64,000 nucleotides of DNA from Dyella dinghuensis (GTDB taxonomy: Bacteria; Pseudomonadota; Gammaproteobacteria; Xanthomonadales; Rhodanobacteraceae): positions 372,001 through 436,000 of the forward strand of contig NZ_RYZR01000003.1 in the NCBI RefSeq assembly GCF_003977615.1, written 5' to 3'. Position numbers and translations under genes: made by a program. The notes beneath the pieces were generated by a model. That model saw only the letters and a list, made by a program, of their open reading frames with translations, did not search any database and was not told the origin of the DNA. Below, piece after piece: positions 17,596 through 24,581 of this stretch (its first letter is position 1; each line of letters begins with the position of its first letter).

Positions 17596-18729
17596 ATGCC
17601 CAACAGCGCCTTCGCGTGGCTCGTGCGCAGCATGATGTGGATGGCCGCCACCGGCCTGCTCGTCTTGTTGCTGATCAGCGGTGTGACAACACCCGTCGAC
17701 AACGCGATCTACGATCTGCACGCACGCATCTGGCGTTACACGCCAGATGACGACGTCGTCATCATAGCCATCGACGCCAAGAGCCTCGATGCAGTGGGTC
17801 GCTTCCCTTGGCCGCGCTCCGTGTACGCGCAAGTCATCGACCGTCTGACCGCCGATGGCGTGCGCGGCATCGGCATGGACGTGACCATGTCCACACCCGA
17901 GTCCGACAACCCGCACAACGATCAACTGCTCGCCGATGCCATGCGTCGCAACGGCAAGGTCGTGATGCCGGTGTTCGCCGAAGCGGTTGCCTTAGGCGGC
18001 GCATTGCAGGAAGCACTGCCGGTGCCGCCGATTGCGCAAAACGTTGCCGCGCTCGGCCAGGTCGATGTCGCCAAGGATTCGGATGAAATCGTTCGTGGCG
18101 CGTATCTGAAAGCCGGCCTGGGCAGCGCATATTGGCCGTCACTGGCGTTGGCGCTGCAACAACTCGATCACACCGCACCTACCGCCCTGCCCGGACTGCG
18201 CGATCCGCTGGACAATGATGCTTCGCCGTATCTTTGGATGCGCGACAATTATGTCCTGCTGCGCTACGCGGGCGGGGACGGCACGTTCGGCCGTCTATCC
18301 TTCACCGATGTTCTCAACGGCAACGTTCCCGCTTCCTTGCTCAAAGGACGCTGGGTGTTGATCGGTGCAACAGCGGAAGGCCTGGGCGATATTCTGCAGA
18401 CGCCCGATTCGCCAATGCCCGGCGTGGAATACCAAGCCAACGTGCTGGAATCCCTGCATCGCGGCCTGCTGGTCACGCCGCTCAACTTCATCGCACAACT
18501 TGTGGTGGCGAGCGTCGCACTCGTCATCCCGCTGTTGTTGTACGGATTGCCCGGGCTACGACGCAACTGGCAATTGCTGCTGCTTTCGGCGCTGGTGGCA
18601 CTCACCGTATGCGTGGTATTGCTTCGCGTTTTCTATTTGTGGTGGCCACCCACCACATGCCTATCCATCATCGGCATCGCTTTTCTAGCGTGGAGCGTGT
18701 TTATCCGAGGCCCATCGCGCGCTGTATAA
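17596..18729 (+). CDS. CHASE2 sensor domain membrane protein without output domain (377 aa)
   Basis: An N-terminal span (about 8-30), a large extracytoplasmic CHASE2 domain (IYDLHARIWRYTPDDDVVIIAIDAKSLDAVGRFPWPRSVYAQVID, PMPGVEYQANVLESL) and three C-terminal spans are present; the protein then stops at FIRGPSRAV. CHASE2 normally feeds a histidine kinase, cyclase or kinase in the same chain. None follows, and the next 110 bases contain a REP-like palindrome, so the output domain may have been lost by rearrangement at the border of the accessory stretch. Alternatively it works as a stand-alone partner of the FecR protein. Confidence 0.85.
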   Translation: MPNSAFAWLVRSMMWMAATGLLVLLLISGVTTPVDNAIYDLHARIWRYTPDDDVVIIAIDAKSLDAVGRFPWPRSVYAQVIDRLTADGVRGIGMDVTMSTPESDNPHNDQLLADAMRRNGKVVMPVFAEAVALGGALQEALPVPPIAQNVAALGQVDVAKDSDEIVRGAYLKAGLGSAYWPSLALALQQLDHTAPTALPGLRDPLDNDASPYLWMRDNYVLLRYAGGDGTFGRLSFTDVLNGNVPASLLKGRWVLIGATAEGLGDILQTPDSPMPGVEYQANVLESLHRGLLVTPLNFIAQLVVASVALVIPLLLYGLPGLRRNWQLLLLSALVALTVCVVLLRVFYLWWPPTTCLSIIGIAFLAWSVFIRGPSRAV

Positions 18730-18749
18730 ACGGCAACCGCTCGCGCATT

Positions 18750-18820
18750 AAAAAAAGCAGAGGGGCGGAGCGCACTTTCTATCGCATATCAAAACAGAAG
18801 GTGCACCCTGATCCGTATTT
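18750..18820. repeat. REP/RAYT-like palindrome (copy 2)
   Basis: The left arm GGGGCGGAGCGCACTTTCT and the reverse complement of the right arm (GGATCAGGGTGCACCTTCTG) match imperfectly. It shares the GTCAGAGTGCACTTTC-type core with the copies at 304, 21050 and 24357. It starts 20 bases after the CHASE2 stop and may serve as its terminator. Confidence 0.6.
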
Positions 18821-18836
18821 CACTGTTTATCGTCAA

Positions 18837-19106
18837 TCAATGCGCTTGTACGTGATCCATGCACGGCATGGTCTTGGCGACATCCTCCAATACATCATCA
18901 ATCTGAAAACTCAGGTCGCCGAAGAGTTGGCCGATCAGGCTGCGGCGAATGAAAAGCAACGTGTCGTGATCGCCATTGGATGTGGCGGTGCCGGCGAGTT
19001 GTGCCATCAGCAGAAGCTTGTCGCGAATCGTGCACAGTTCGTCGTAGTGATCGCGGGATAGCACGAAGCTTGCCGGGTGGAACAGCTCGTGGGGTTTCTG
19101 ATTCAT
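18837..19106 (-). CDS. XAC0095-like small protein (89 aa)
   Basis: The segment FVLSRDHYDELCTIRDKLLLMAQLAG resembles the conserved helix of the small XAC0095 family found in Xanthomonadales; the family has no established function. The protein is soluble and helical. ATG 19106 is the first in the frame; a 9-bp hairpin (19130-19154) lies in the leader just upstream. It is convergent with the CHASE2 gene across the palindrome. Confidence 0.6.
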   Translation of the reverse strand: MNQKPHELFHPASFVLSRDHYDELCTIRDKLLLMAQLAGTATSNGDHDTLLFIRRSLIGQLFGDLSFQIDDVLEDVAKTMPCMDHVQAH

Positions 19107-19679
19107 GGACGTTTTCCATCACGTTAGGTCGCGCCACGTATTGCGCGTGGCGCGAAGGGCTTGCAGGAAAAACCCTGCACGTAGAAATGGGACTTTCTGA
19201 TTTCGTTTTCTACGTTTGCCCACTATCGCTCGACGCCGCGCAGTATGAGCGGCGGTGAAGCAGGACAAATATCGGCTTGGTGGGAGCACGCATGTGCGTG
19301 CGTGCCGTATGATCGAGCATAACCATGGTCAACTTTTCCGTAGTTGGTTGTGGCCAGCGGATCGTTTGGGTGCCAGCCCAGGCGATCCGCGCTACTTCAC
19401 TCATGTCGGGCGTGTCGTGCTCATCAAGCTCGGATGGGCACGCCCGACGAAAGCACCATCGCATAAATGCGACGCGATCATCTGTCAGGGGACGCGGATT
19501 GGTGTTGACGGGAAAGCTGATTGGCTGTGCTTTGACTGCTGCATCGGTTCGCGATTTCTAACCTTGATATGCAAAGACACCGGATGACCGGCATGCGCCG
19601 TTGTAAAGTGTTTCCCGCCTTCGCGGGAATGACAGATTGGCGCGGCACACTTGGAGAGTTAACCTGACCCCAGTTCTCA
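19107..19679. other. 573-base region without a recognisable gene
   Basis: It contains an inverted repeat CGCGCCACG / CGTGGCGCG at 19130-19154, and at its left-strand end a REP-type hairpin (19612-19629) and half of a RAYT-like motif (19652-19679). Short frames on both strands (for example 19210-19464 minus and 19325-19561 plus) match nothing I know and lack binding sites. Confidence 0.5.
19612..19679. repeat. REP hairpin plus single RAYT-like half-motif
   Basis: TTCCCGC-CTTC-GCGGGAA (19612-19629), followed by AATGAC, is the widespread Xanthomonadales REP hairpin. At 19652-19679 the minus strand reads GAACTGGGGTCAGGTTAACTC, a variant of the GGGGTCAG motif seen elsewhere in the window, here without its inverted partner. 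Confidence 0.5.
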
Positions 19680-20378
19680 TCAAGTCGTAGCAGACAGTTC
19701 ACGTGCTGCGTATTCCTGTCCGTGAACTACAGGATCCTTAAGCGGCGGCTGATCTTCGCCGAGCTTATTGAAGGCAAGCCACGCATGCCTAGCATAGTCA
19801 GCTAAATCCGTTAGTTCCGACACCAAGAAATCTCTCTGCTGTTGTTTCTTAGGATCTGGCCATTTTGGAATTTCTTCATAAATGGCTTTGGCTTGAAGCG
19901 ATAGAAAGTTAATCATCGTGTATGCCTGACCAAAAATCCTAGCCTCGTTGGCGTCAAAAATATCTATTTTCGAGAGAAGCGAATCGAGCATCGACGTGTC
20001 GTAAATAGCCAAGCGTCTGGCTAAGTTGTAGAGAGTAATTCTTGAGTCTTTTGCGAGTATCTTCCAAGCCTCGCCGTTAGATGCCAAGACGTAGATCGGA
20101 TTGAGGTAAGCCGAAGCTATAGCTTGTTGCTTAAGCTTGAGTTCCCTTACTTTATCGGTGCGCTCTATGGAAGCAGAGTGGAGCGCGGCCCACGCTGCTT
20201 GAAAGGTGGCGATAGCCGCAGCAATGCCACCAATCCCCGCAAGCCAGATAGGGAATTGTTCAGTGCGGAACGGACCACAGGCGAATTGCGGTAAATGAAA
20301 AACTGCGCAACCAATCAAGATTCCAATAGCGCACGCCCCAATGTGCGTAGTTGCCCAGCGGTAAAGATAAGCTTTCAT
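19680..20378 (-). CDS. hypothetical membrane protein (232 aa)
   Basis: I do not recognise this protein. Two hydrophobic helices near the N-terminus (IGACAIGILIGCAVFHL; FPIWLAGIGGIAAAIATFQAAWAAL) anchor a ~160-residue helical cytoplasmic domain. The codon use is visibly more AT-rich than in the housekeeping genes around it, and it is bounded on both sides by REP-like elements, so recent acquisition is likely. The start at ATG 20378 fits the membrane-anchor layout. Phage-related or defence-associated membrane proteins often look like this, but there is no direct evidence of that. Confidence 0.6.
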   Translation of the reverse strand: MKAYLYRWATTHIGACAIGILIGCAVFHLPQFACGPFRTEQFPIWLAGIGGIAAAIATFQAAWAALHSASIERTDKVRELKLKQQAIASAYLNPIYVLASNGEAWKILAKDSRITLYNLARRLAIYDTSMLDSLLSKIDIFDANEARIFGQAYTMINFLSLQAKAIYEEIPKWPDPKKQQQRDFLVSELTDLADYARHAWLAFNKLGEDQPPLKDPVVHGQEYAARELSATT

Positions 20379-20418
20379 GTCGCCCCCGAGATCGTCTTAC
20401 CGCTTGGTGTCATTGCGG

Positions 20419-20475
20419 AAAAAGGGGACGGAGGTAATTGAGCAAATCGTACTTAACTACCTCCGCCCTTTTTTT
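20419..20475. repeat. RAYT-like palindrome, GGGGACGGAGGTAATT type, also terminator-like
   Basis: AAAAAGGGGACGGAGGTAAT at the left and CTTAACTACCTCCGCCC followed by a T-run at the right form an imperfect inverted repeat. The GGGGACGGAGGTAATT motif is a second class of the repeats common near REP-associated transposases. It lies right after the stop of the leftward gene at 20479 and has T-runs on both sides, so it can end transcription. Confidence 0.65.
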
Positions 20476-20478
20476 AAC

Positions 20479-20922
20479 TCACTGACAACTTTCTTTTCTC
20501 TCGTTGTCGGACAAGCCAATGATGACCCAGCGATCCTGAAGCTTGCCCAGAGTGATCACGTCTGTCCCGCAATGATCCACGCGGCCATTGATGGTGAACG
20601 TGTAAGACGCCCACACGACCGCGAGGTTCTGGTCGACGTGTACCTGTGGATCATGGATGTGTTCGGCGATGGGGCCACTTTTGTGTGCCGCTATGGCATC
20701 GGCCAGCTTTTCAATACTCAGTCGATGCAATTCATTTTCGTGCATGCTCGTGATTTCGATATTCGGCGCGACCACGGCCAGCAAGCCGGTCCTGTCCTGT
20801 TTGCTAAGGGCCTCGAAAAAACGCAGCACCGGATCCATCACCTGGGTGTTTTGATCGGCCGCGCTACAGCTCCATGCACACCCTAGCGCGGCGGCAGCGA
20901 AGACGAATAAACGAAGGTTCAT
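20479..20922 (-). CDS. secreted SnoaL/NTF2-like protein (147 aa)
   Basis: A signal peptide (MNLRLFVFAAAALGCAWSCSA) is followed by an NTF2-like alpha+beta domain: PVLRFFEALSKQDRTGLLAVVAPNIEITSMHENE, then HDPQVHVDQNLAVVWASYTFTINGRVDHCGTDVITLGKLQDRWVIIGLSD. This is the standard pattern of SnoaL-like proteins that bind small molecules or act as accessory subunits. No catalytic residues can be named. Unlike its neighbours its base composition is close to the host average. Confidence 0.75.
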   Translation of the reverse strand: MNLRLFVFAAAALGCAWSCSAADQNTQVMDPVLRFFEALSKQDRTGLLAVVAPNIEITSMHENELHRLSIEKLADAIAAHKSGPIAEHIHDPQVHVDQNLAVVWASYTFTINGRVDHCGTDVITLGKLQDRWVIIGLSDNERKESCQ

Positions 20923-20953
20923 GGCAGACGTCCTTTTGCGCTCAGCTGGTCAT

Positions 20954-20976
20954 GGGTTGGCGCAGCGTAACCCAAC
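20954..20976. repeat. GGGTTGGCGCAGCGTAACCC palindrome
   Basis: GGGTT and AACCC flank GGCGCAGCGT. The reverse complement, GTTGGGTTACGCTGCGCC, is a motif repeated in intergenic regions of many Proteobacteria. Only one copy is seen in this window. Confidence 0.5.
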
Positions 20977-21049
20977 AAATTACCGTTGACGCAAGCAACC
21001 TCGGATGAGGTGATAAGCGTCCCACTTCGGCAACGCACACAAACTTCAA

Positions 21050-21136
21050 AAACAGGGGTCAAAAACAGAGGTCAGAGTGCATTTCCTGTTTTGAACCCTG
21101 CGATACGACAGAAAGTGCACTCTGAATCCAGTTTTA
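21050..21136. repeat. REP/RAYT-like palindrome (copy 3)
   Basis: AACAGAGGTCAGAGTGCATT at the left is the imperfect inverse of AAGTGCACTCTGAATCCAGT at the right. It is the clearest copy of the GGTCAGAGTGCA family and begins directly after the stop codon of the OLD-like gene. A shorter GGGGTC repeat precedes it. Confidence 0.65.
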
Positions 21137-21137
21137 C

Positions 21138-23048
21138 CTAGGGCCGGCTTTTCTTAAGAACAAATTGCTCAATTTCCCGTAAGTGCTCAACGCACTTCCA
21201 GCGCAAATCTTCTTCTTTTAGACCAGGAAATTCGAGTGCGCTTTGCATTATGGCAACTTTGTTTGTCCACAAACTCTTACCAAGTGATTTTCCATCTGCG
21301 CTCGTAATACTTTGAGACACCAGGTATTCATCTAACACCTCATCAAAGGATTCGTACTGACCAACATCGAAGTCAGTCGACCCTAGCTTTTGGTGATGGT
21401 CCTTCGACGACTTCCAGACCGATATCATGGCGTGTTTGATGGAAGCATTTGGTAGATAGTTTTCAACCTCTCTGCCTTGCGTAATCAGGAAGCAACCTGC
21501 TTCCGCCCGATCTTTGTTCATCGATGCGATTCCATCGTGCATTTTTTGCGCGCCTGTTTTCAACAATTCACGAATCGGAGTGGCGCCGGGGCCAGAGTCG
21601 CGATCCCAATCAACCAAAACAATTGGGTGTCGGCAAACGCTTAACAGATCAAAAGTCGACTCAAATTGATCATGATCTGCAACAGACAAGTAGTTGATAA
21701 GAGCTCCGCCATATTGCATGTACGTGTAATGAAATCCTTCATGCAAATTGTGGCTGCTCAAACGCGGCGTAAGCCAATGTCGATAGAACAAAAGCTCAGT
21801 AGGTCCTTCCACCCAGATTACGACATTGGCCGTGAAAAGCGTCCTGGCCGGATGAACACCTAGGATTTCGAGAGCGTCGAACGCATCGCGCCGATTGGCG
21901 ATACGTTCTGCATACAATTTGACATTTGCATCGTCGAAAGCGGACGTGCAGCGAAATACTCGCCCGTCGTTATTGAAAACCGGGGCAAATTCCGGAGCGT
22001 GACTCGCTACGATGAATTGTCTCGAATCCTCAAACATCAATTCAAGCAACCTGTGTCTGCGGGTCGGATGCAAACCATTTTCGGGTTCGTCCCACAGAAC
22101 AACGCAATTACTTTCATCAAGCCTTGTGACGCCATAGAACGACAACGCAACTAAAGTTCCCGCTGATGCTTTTCGATACTCTATGTCGTTGACGGTTAGG
22201 AAATTTTTACCATGTCTTTGGTAAACATCGACTTGCGCTTGAAGGACGTGCTTAAGCTTCTCTATAGCATCTAAGTATTTATCGAACTCTTTTCGCTGGG
22301 ATGACTTCTGAACAAATAAATGATCGACTAGTCCTTGGATACGATCATTGTGATTTGCGTCAGTACCAATGTATCGAAACATCGGAAAGCCAATTTCTCC
22401 AAGAAGAAGATCAGCCTGTTCGCGCGTCAACTCACGACTTGGCCGTAAATCACTGAATTCAAATTCAAGTTTATTAAATTCATTAAACCGCGATTTCGCA
22501 CTCTCCAAATTGCTCTGAAGAGTTGTTGCGTTCGCCCTCCATGCCTGGACTTGGCTGATCATATGCTGTGCTTGTTGGTTTTGCTGAATGCTGGCTTGGT
22601 TTTTCTTTATCTCATCTTCTATTTGACTTATCTCCGATTCAACCTTACTTAGGTTAGTCTTCGTAGGAATGGATTGCGGCGAAGACATTGAAACGCCACG
22701 GACAGTAAGCGATTCAATTAATGATGTCTTTTCGTCACACGTAATGACTACGGTGATCGGTCCTTCTTCTCCTGAAAAGATATCTGTAACCAGCTTTCCG
22801 AAAGCGGGCTCATCGTAAGTGAACGAGAGTGTCGCTTTGGAGAACCGGTACCAATCTTCGTGGTCCGGAAGCTCGTCGCAGCAAGTTCTTTTTTTAAGAA
22901 TCTCGAAGGCGAGACGGATTGCGCGAAGAGTCGTACTCTTTCCACTTCCATTAGGGCCTATTAACGTGGTCACTCGTTTCAAATCAGTGAGTTCAAGTTT
23001 TTCAAAGCCTTTCAAGCCTTCGAAATTGCAGCTAGATAGCCGAAGCAT
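21138..23048 (-). CDS. OLD-like ATPase with C-terminal TOPRIM nuclease domain (636 aa)
   Basis: An SMC/ABC-type ATPase: Walker A GPNGSGKST (residues 31-39), a coiled-coil insertion (about 131-195), an ABC-like signature region KASAGT (~293-298), Walker B VVLWDEPENGLHP (~316-328) and H-loop IVASHAPEF. The C-terminal part has the TOPRIM glutamate in VVIWVEGPTELLF (E414) and the acidic DWDRD cluster (~480-484). This is the class 1 OLD layout shared with phage P2 Old and Gabija GajA. No UvrD-like GajB gene is adjacent; instead a GNAT gene precedes it by 18 bases. It is AT-richer than the host genes. DNA cleavage in anti-phage defence is inferred. Confidence 0.85.
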   Translation of the reverse strand: MLRLSSCNFEGLKGFEKLELTDLKRVTTLIGPNGSGKSTTLRAIRLAFEILKKRTCCDELPDHEDWYRFSKATLSFTYDEPAFGKLVTDIFSGEEGPITVVITCDEKTSLIESLTVRGVSMSSPQSIPTKTNLSKVESEISQIEDEIKKNQASIQQNQQAQHMISQVQAWRANATTLQSNLESAKSRFNEFNKLEFEFSDLRPSRELTREQADLLLGEIGFPMFRYIGTDANHNDRIQGLVDHLFVQKSSQRKEFDKYLDAIEKLKHVLQAQVDVYQRHGKNFLTVNDIEYRKASAGTLVALSFYGVTRLDESNCVVLWDEPENGLHPTRRHRLLELMFEDSRQFIVASHAPEFAPVFNNDGRVFRCTSAFDDANVKLYAERIANRRDAFDALEILGVHPARTLFTANVVIWVEGPTELLFYRHWLTPRLSSHNLHEGFHYTYMQYGGALINYLSVADHDQFESTFDLLSVCRHPIVLVDWDRDSGPGATPIRELLKTGAQKMHDGIASMNKDRAEAGCFLITQGREVENYLPNASIKHAMISVWKSSKDHHQKLGSTDFDVGQYESFDEVLDEYLVSQSITSADGKSLGKSLWTNKVAIMQSALEFPGLKEEDLRWKCVEHLREIEQFVLKKSRP

Positions 23049-23066
23049 TACGCCCCCAAATTTTTC

Positions 23067-23594
23067 TTATCCATCGATGGTGAGAAAATATCCAATAGGC
23101 GGCTCACGTACGAATAGTTGAAGCTTGTACCCGCCGCGTCGTGAAGAGTACGCGTTGCCTGAACTCGAAAAACCAAGTTTCCCAAGAGTGCGATGCATCA
23201 AAGGATTGTCAGCGCGGGAGGTGGCAAAGACACCTTCAGTGCCGGCAGAAGCAAGAAGAGCTTTTGAAATAAGCAACGAGTACTTTTTACCTCTAGCGCT
23301 AGGCAGAATGAACACCCAGCCAAGCTCGTAGGGGAAATTTGAGCTGGGTAGCGCGAAACCGGCCATTGACGCGACGCTCGAACGGTATTCGCTATTCGGC
23401 CGCTTGAGCGCGGCAACACCTACAAGACTTTCACCTTCACGGAGAAAGCTCAACCGCACGGCTGATCTAACGCGATTCTCAAGGCCTTGCTGCGTCACTT
23501 CGCCACCAGCGAGAACGAGCACCATAAAATCAGCAATCTCTGCGTCGGAGCAGTTACTTGGAGATTTGGATTCCGGCTTTCCAATGTAGTCCAT
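23067..23594 (-). CDS. GNAT family N-acetyltransferase (175 aa)
   Basis: The GNAT core shows beta4 with ELGWVFILPSARGKKYSLLISKALL (the acyl-CoA-binding R/Q-x-x-G-x-G/A region reads PSARGKKY) and the later NPLMHRTLGKLGFSSSGN strand. The substrate is unknown. It starts immediately after an integron attC site and ends 18 bases before the OLD-like ATPase, so the two genes are probably one transcript and possibly one mobile cassette. Stand-alone GNATs next to nucleases can be resistance, toxin or defence proteins; sequence does not decide. Confidence 0.72.
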   Translation of the reverse strand: MDYIGKPESKSPSNCSDAEIADFMVLVLAGGEVTQQGLENRVRSAVRLSFLREGESLVGVAALKRPNSEYRSSVASMAGFALPSSNFPYELGWVFILPSARGKKYSLLISKALLASAGTEGVFATSRADNPLMHRTLGKLGFSSSGNAYSSRRGGYKLQLFVREPPIGYFLTIDG

Positions 23595-23599
23595 GTGCC

Positions 23600-23656
23600 G
23601 CCTGACGCCTGAGTTAAGCGGCGGCGAAGCCGTCCGCCTTGAACGAATTGTTAGCC
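23600..23656 (-). repeat. integron attC recombination site
   Basis: On the minus strand this 57-base element reads GGCTAACAATTCGTTCAAGG, then GCGGACGG-CTTCG-CCGCCGC as the paired stem, then CTTAACTCAGGCGTCAGGC. It has the two outer 7-base R boxes (GGCTAAC and GTCAGGC), the inner TTCGTTCAAG and CTTAACTCAG stretches typical of aadA-type attC sites, and the imperfect palindrome that folds the bottom strand. It sits three bases after the stop of the membrane-protein gene and five bases before the GNAT start, exactly where a cassette junction belongs. Confidence 0.78.
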
Positions 23657-23659
23657 CGA

Positions 23660-24124
23660 TTAACCAATCCCCAAAAGCTTAAGGCAGATTGCAATGACTG
23701 TGCTGACAACAACGCCGGCACCGAAGAGCCAATAATCTCTCCACGCGCTGCGCTTTTCGCCCGCCTCTATGAGCTCGGCGAAGTATTCCGCCGCTGGAAG
23801 CGGCACTTTCTTGAGTTGCTCGATTCTCTGCCTGGCGTCTTTCTCTTTCGATTCCAACTCCAAAAGGCTTGCCTCCAACCCCTGGACTGTTTTCTCGCGC
23901 TGACTAGCAACCTGCGCCATTTCAGCGAGAATTGCGTCGACCTTCTTCGAGGCTGCAGAAAGAGCTTCGGTAAGTTCGTTCAATTGCTCGCTGTACGATT
24001 TCCGCGGCTCGGGACGTTTGAGAACAGTCCTTAGGATTTTTTGGATGAATTCGGTTGAAGCAACGCCTCCCGCAACCATGCTCAACACCGCTGCAAGCAC
24101 TGAGGTGAGCAAATCGAGATCCAT
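23660..24124 (-). CDS. membrane-anchored coiled-coil protein, integron cassette gene (154 aa)
   Basis: No family recognised. An N-terminal hydrophobic helix (LLTSVLAAVLSMVAGGVAS), a long charged coiled coil (about residues 40-105, heptads such as LNELTEALSAASKKVDAIL and LEASLLELESKEKDARQRIEQL) and a C-terminal membrane helix (YWLFGAGVVVSTVIAICLKLLGIG) are clear. ATG 24124 has AGGGGA five bases upstream. It is followed by attC and, in the same direction, by GNAT-OLD. It could be a membrane partner of that pair or an unrelated cassette cargo. Confidence 0.65.
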   Translation of the reverse strand: MDLDLLTSVLAAVLSMVAGGVASTEFIQKILRTVLKRPEPRKSYSEQLNELTEALSAASKKVDAILAEMAQVASQREKTVQGLEASLLELESKEKDARQRIEQLKKVPLPAAEYFAELIEAGEKRSAWRDYWLFGAGVVVSTVIAICLKLLGIG

Positions 24125-24136
24125 GTTTTCCCCTGA

Positions 24137-24177
24137 GGCTAACTACCCAATAGACGGACGTGCAGGTCCGGTTATAC
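24137..24177 (-). repeat. possible degenerate second attC
   Basis: Minus-strand GTATAAC at one end, GGAC-CTGCAC-GTCC in the middle and GTTAGCC at the other end give an attC-like but short (41-base) layout just upstream of the membrane-protein cassette start. The first box deviates from RYYYAAC, so this is tentative. Confidence 0.35.
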
Positions 24178-24356
24178 ACCTACCCACATTTGCTGAATGC
24201 AGCCCAAAAAGCACTGTGCTCTTTAAGCTTTACTCGCCCCACGTCCGGCTAACAATCAAGCGCAAAAGCTGACGTCGATTACCGGCGCTGGAGGTCCGCG
24301 CTGGGTCGGAAGCAGACCTTTTCAGAAGATAACCGCTGGTGCCTGACACGAGAAAA

Positions 24357-24411
24357 GCGAGAAAACGAGAAAAGGGGTCAGAGCCCTTTTTTCTACAACG
24401 CACTCTGCCGC
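24357..24411. repeat. REP/RAYT-like palindrome (copy 4)
   Basis: GAAAAGGGGTCAGAGCCCTT with a partial inverse ACGCACTCTGCCGCCC. It belongs to the same GGGTCAGAG(T/C) family and marks the right-hand end of the accessory stretch beside tRNA-Leu. Confidence 0.5.
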
Positions 24412-24414
24412 CCA

Positions 24415-24440
24415 TAAAAAAACCCACCTCTCGGTGGGTT
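24415..24440 (-). terminator. intrinsic terminator of secG-tRNA-Leu transcript
   Basis: Minus strand: AACCCACC-GAGA-GGTGGGTT followed by TTTTT. It lies 40 bases after the 3' end of tRNA-Leu(GAG). Confidence 0.85.
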
Positions 24441-24480
24441 TCTCTACGTTTTCGCCATGCCTACCAGCGAAAACTTCTGT

Positions 24481-24565
24481 TGGTGCCCAAGGGGGGACTC
24501 GAACCCCCACGACTTGCGTCGCTACCACCTCAAGGTAGTGCGTCTACCAATTCCGCCACCTGGGC
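24481..24565 (-). tRNA. tRNA-Leu (anticodon GAG)
   Basis: Minus strand begins GCCCAGGTGGCGGAATTGGT and ends CTTGGGCACCA with the CCA encoded. The acceptor stem GCCCAGG/CTTGGGC (one G-U), anticodon stem CTACC/GGTAG with loop TTGAGGT, a long leucine-type variable arm and a T arm with GTTCGAGTC are all present. It follows secG as leuU does in E. coli. Confidence 0.96.
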
Positions 24566-24581
24566 AGGTGTTTTTTCGTTT

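Larger units (their letters stand above)
24125..24480. other. 356-base junction region between cassette genes and tRNA-Leu
   Basis: On the minus strand two GTTAGCC core sites (24143-24137 and 24253-24247) stand in the same orientation as the attC at 23600, the second preceding the AATCAAGCGC sequence. This looks like cassette-junction remnants. The region also holds a RAYT-like palindrome (24357-24411) and the tRNA terminator. No gene is visible. Confidence 0.5.

Noticed and set aside
19210-19587. Overlapping small frames on both strands in the 19.1-19.7 kb gap
   Set aside because: None has a credible start signal or recognisable product.
21138-23594. Calling the OLD-like operon Gabija
   Set aside because: No UvrD-like GajB gene is next to it; the neighbour is a GNAT protein.
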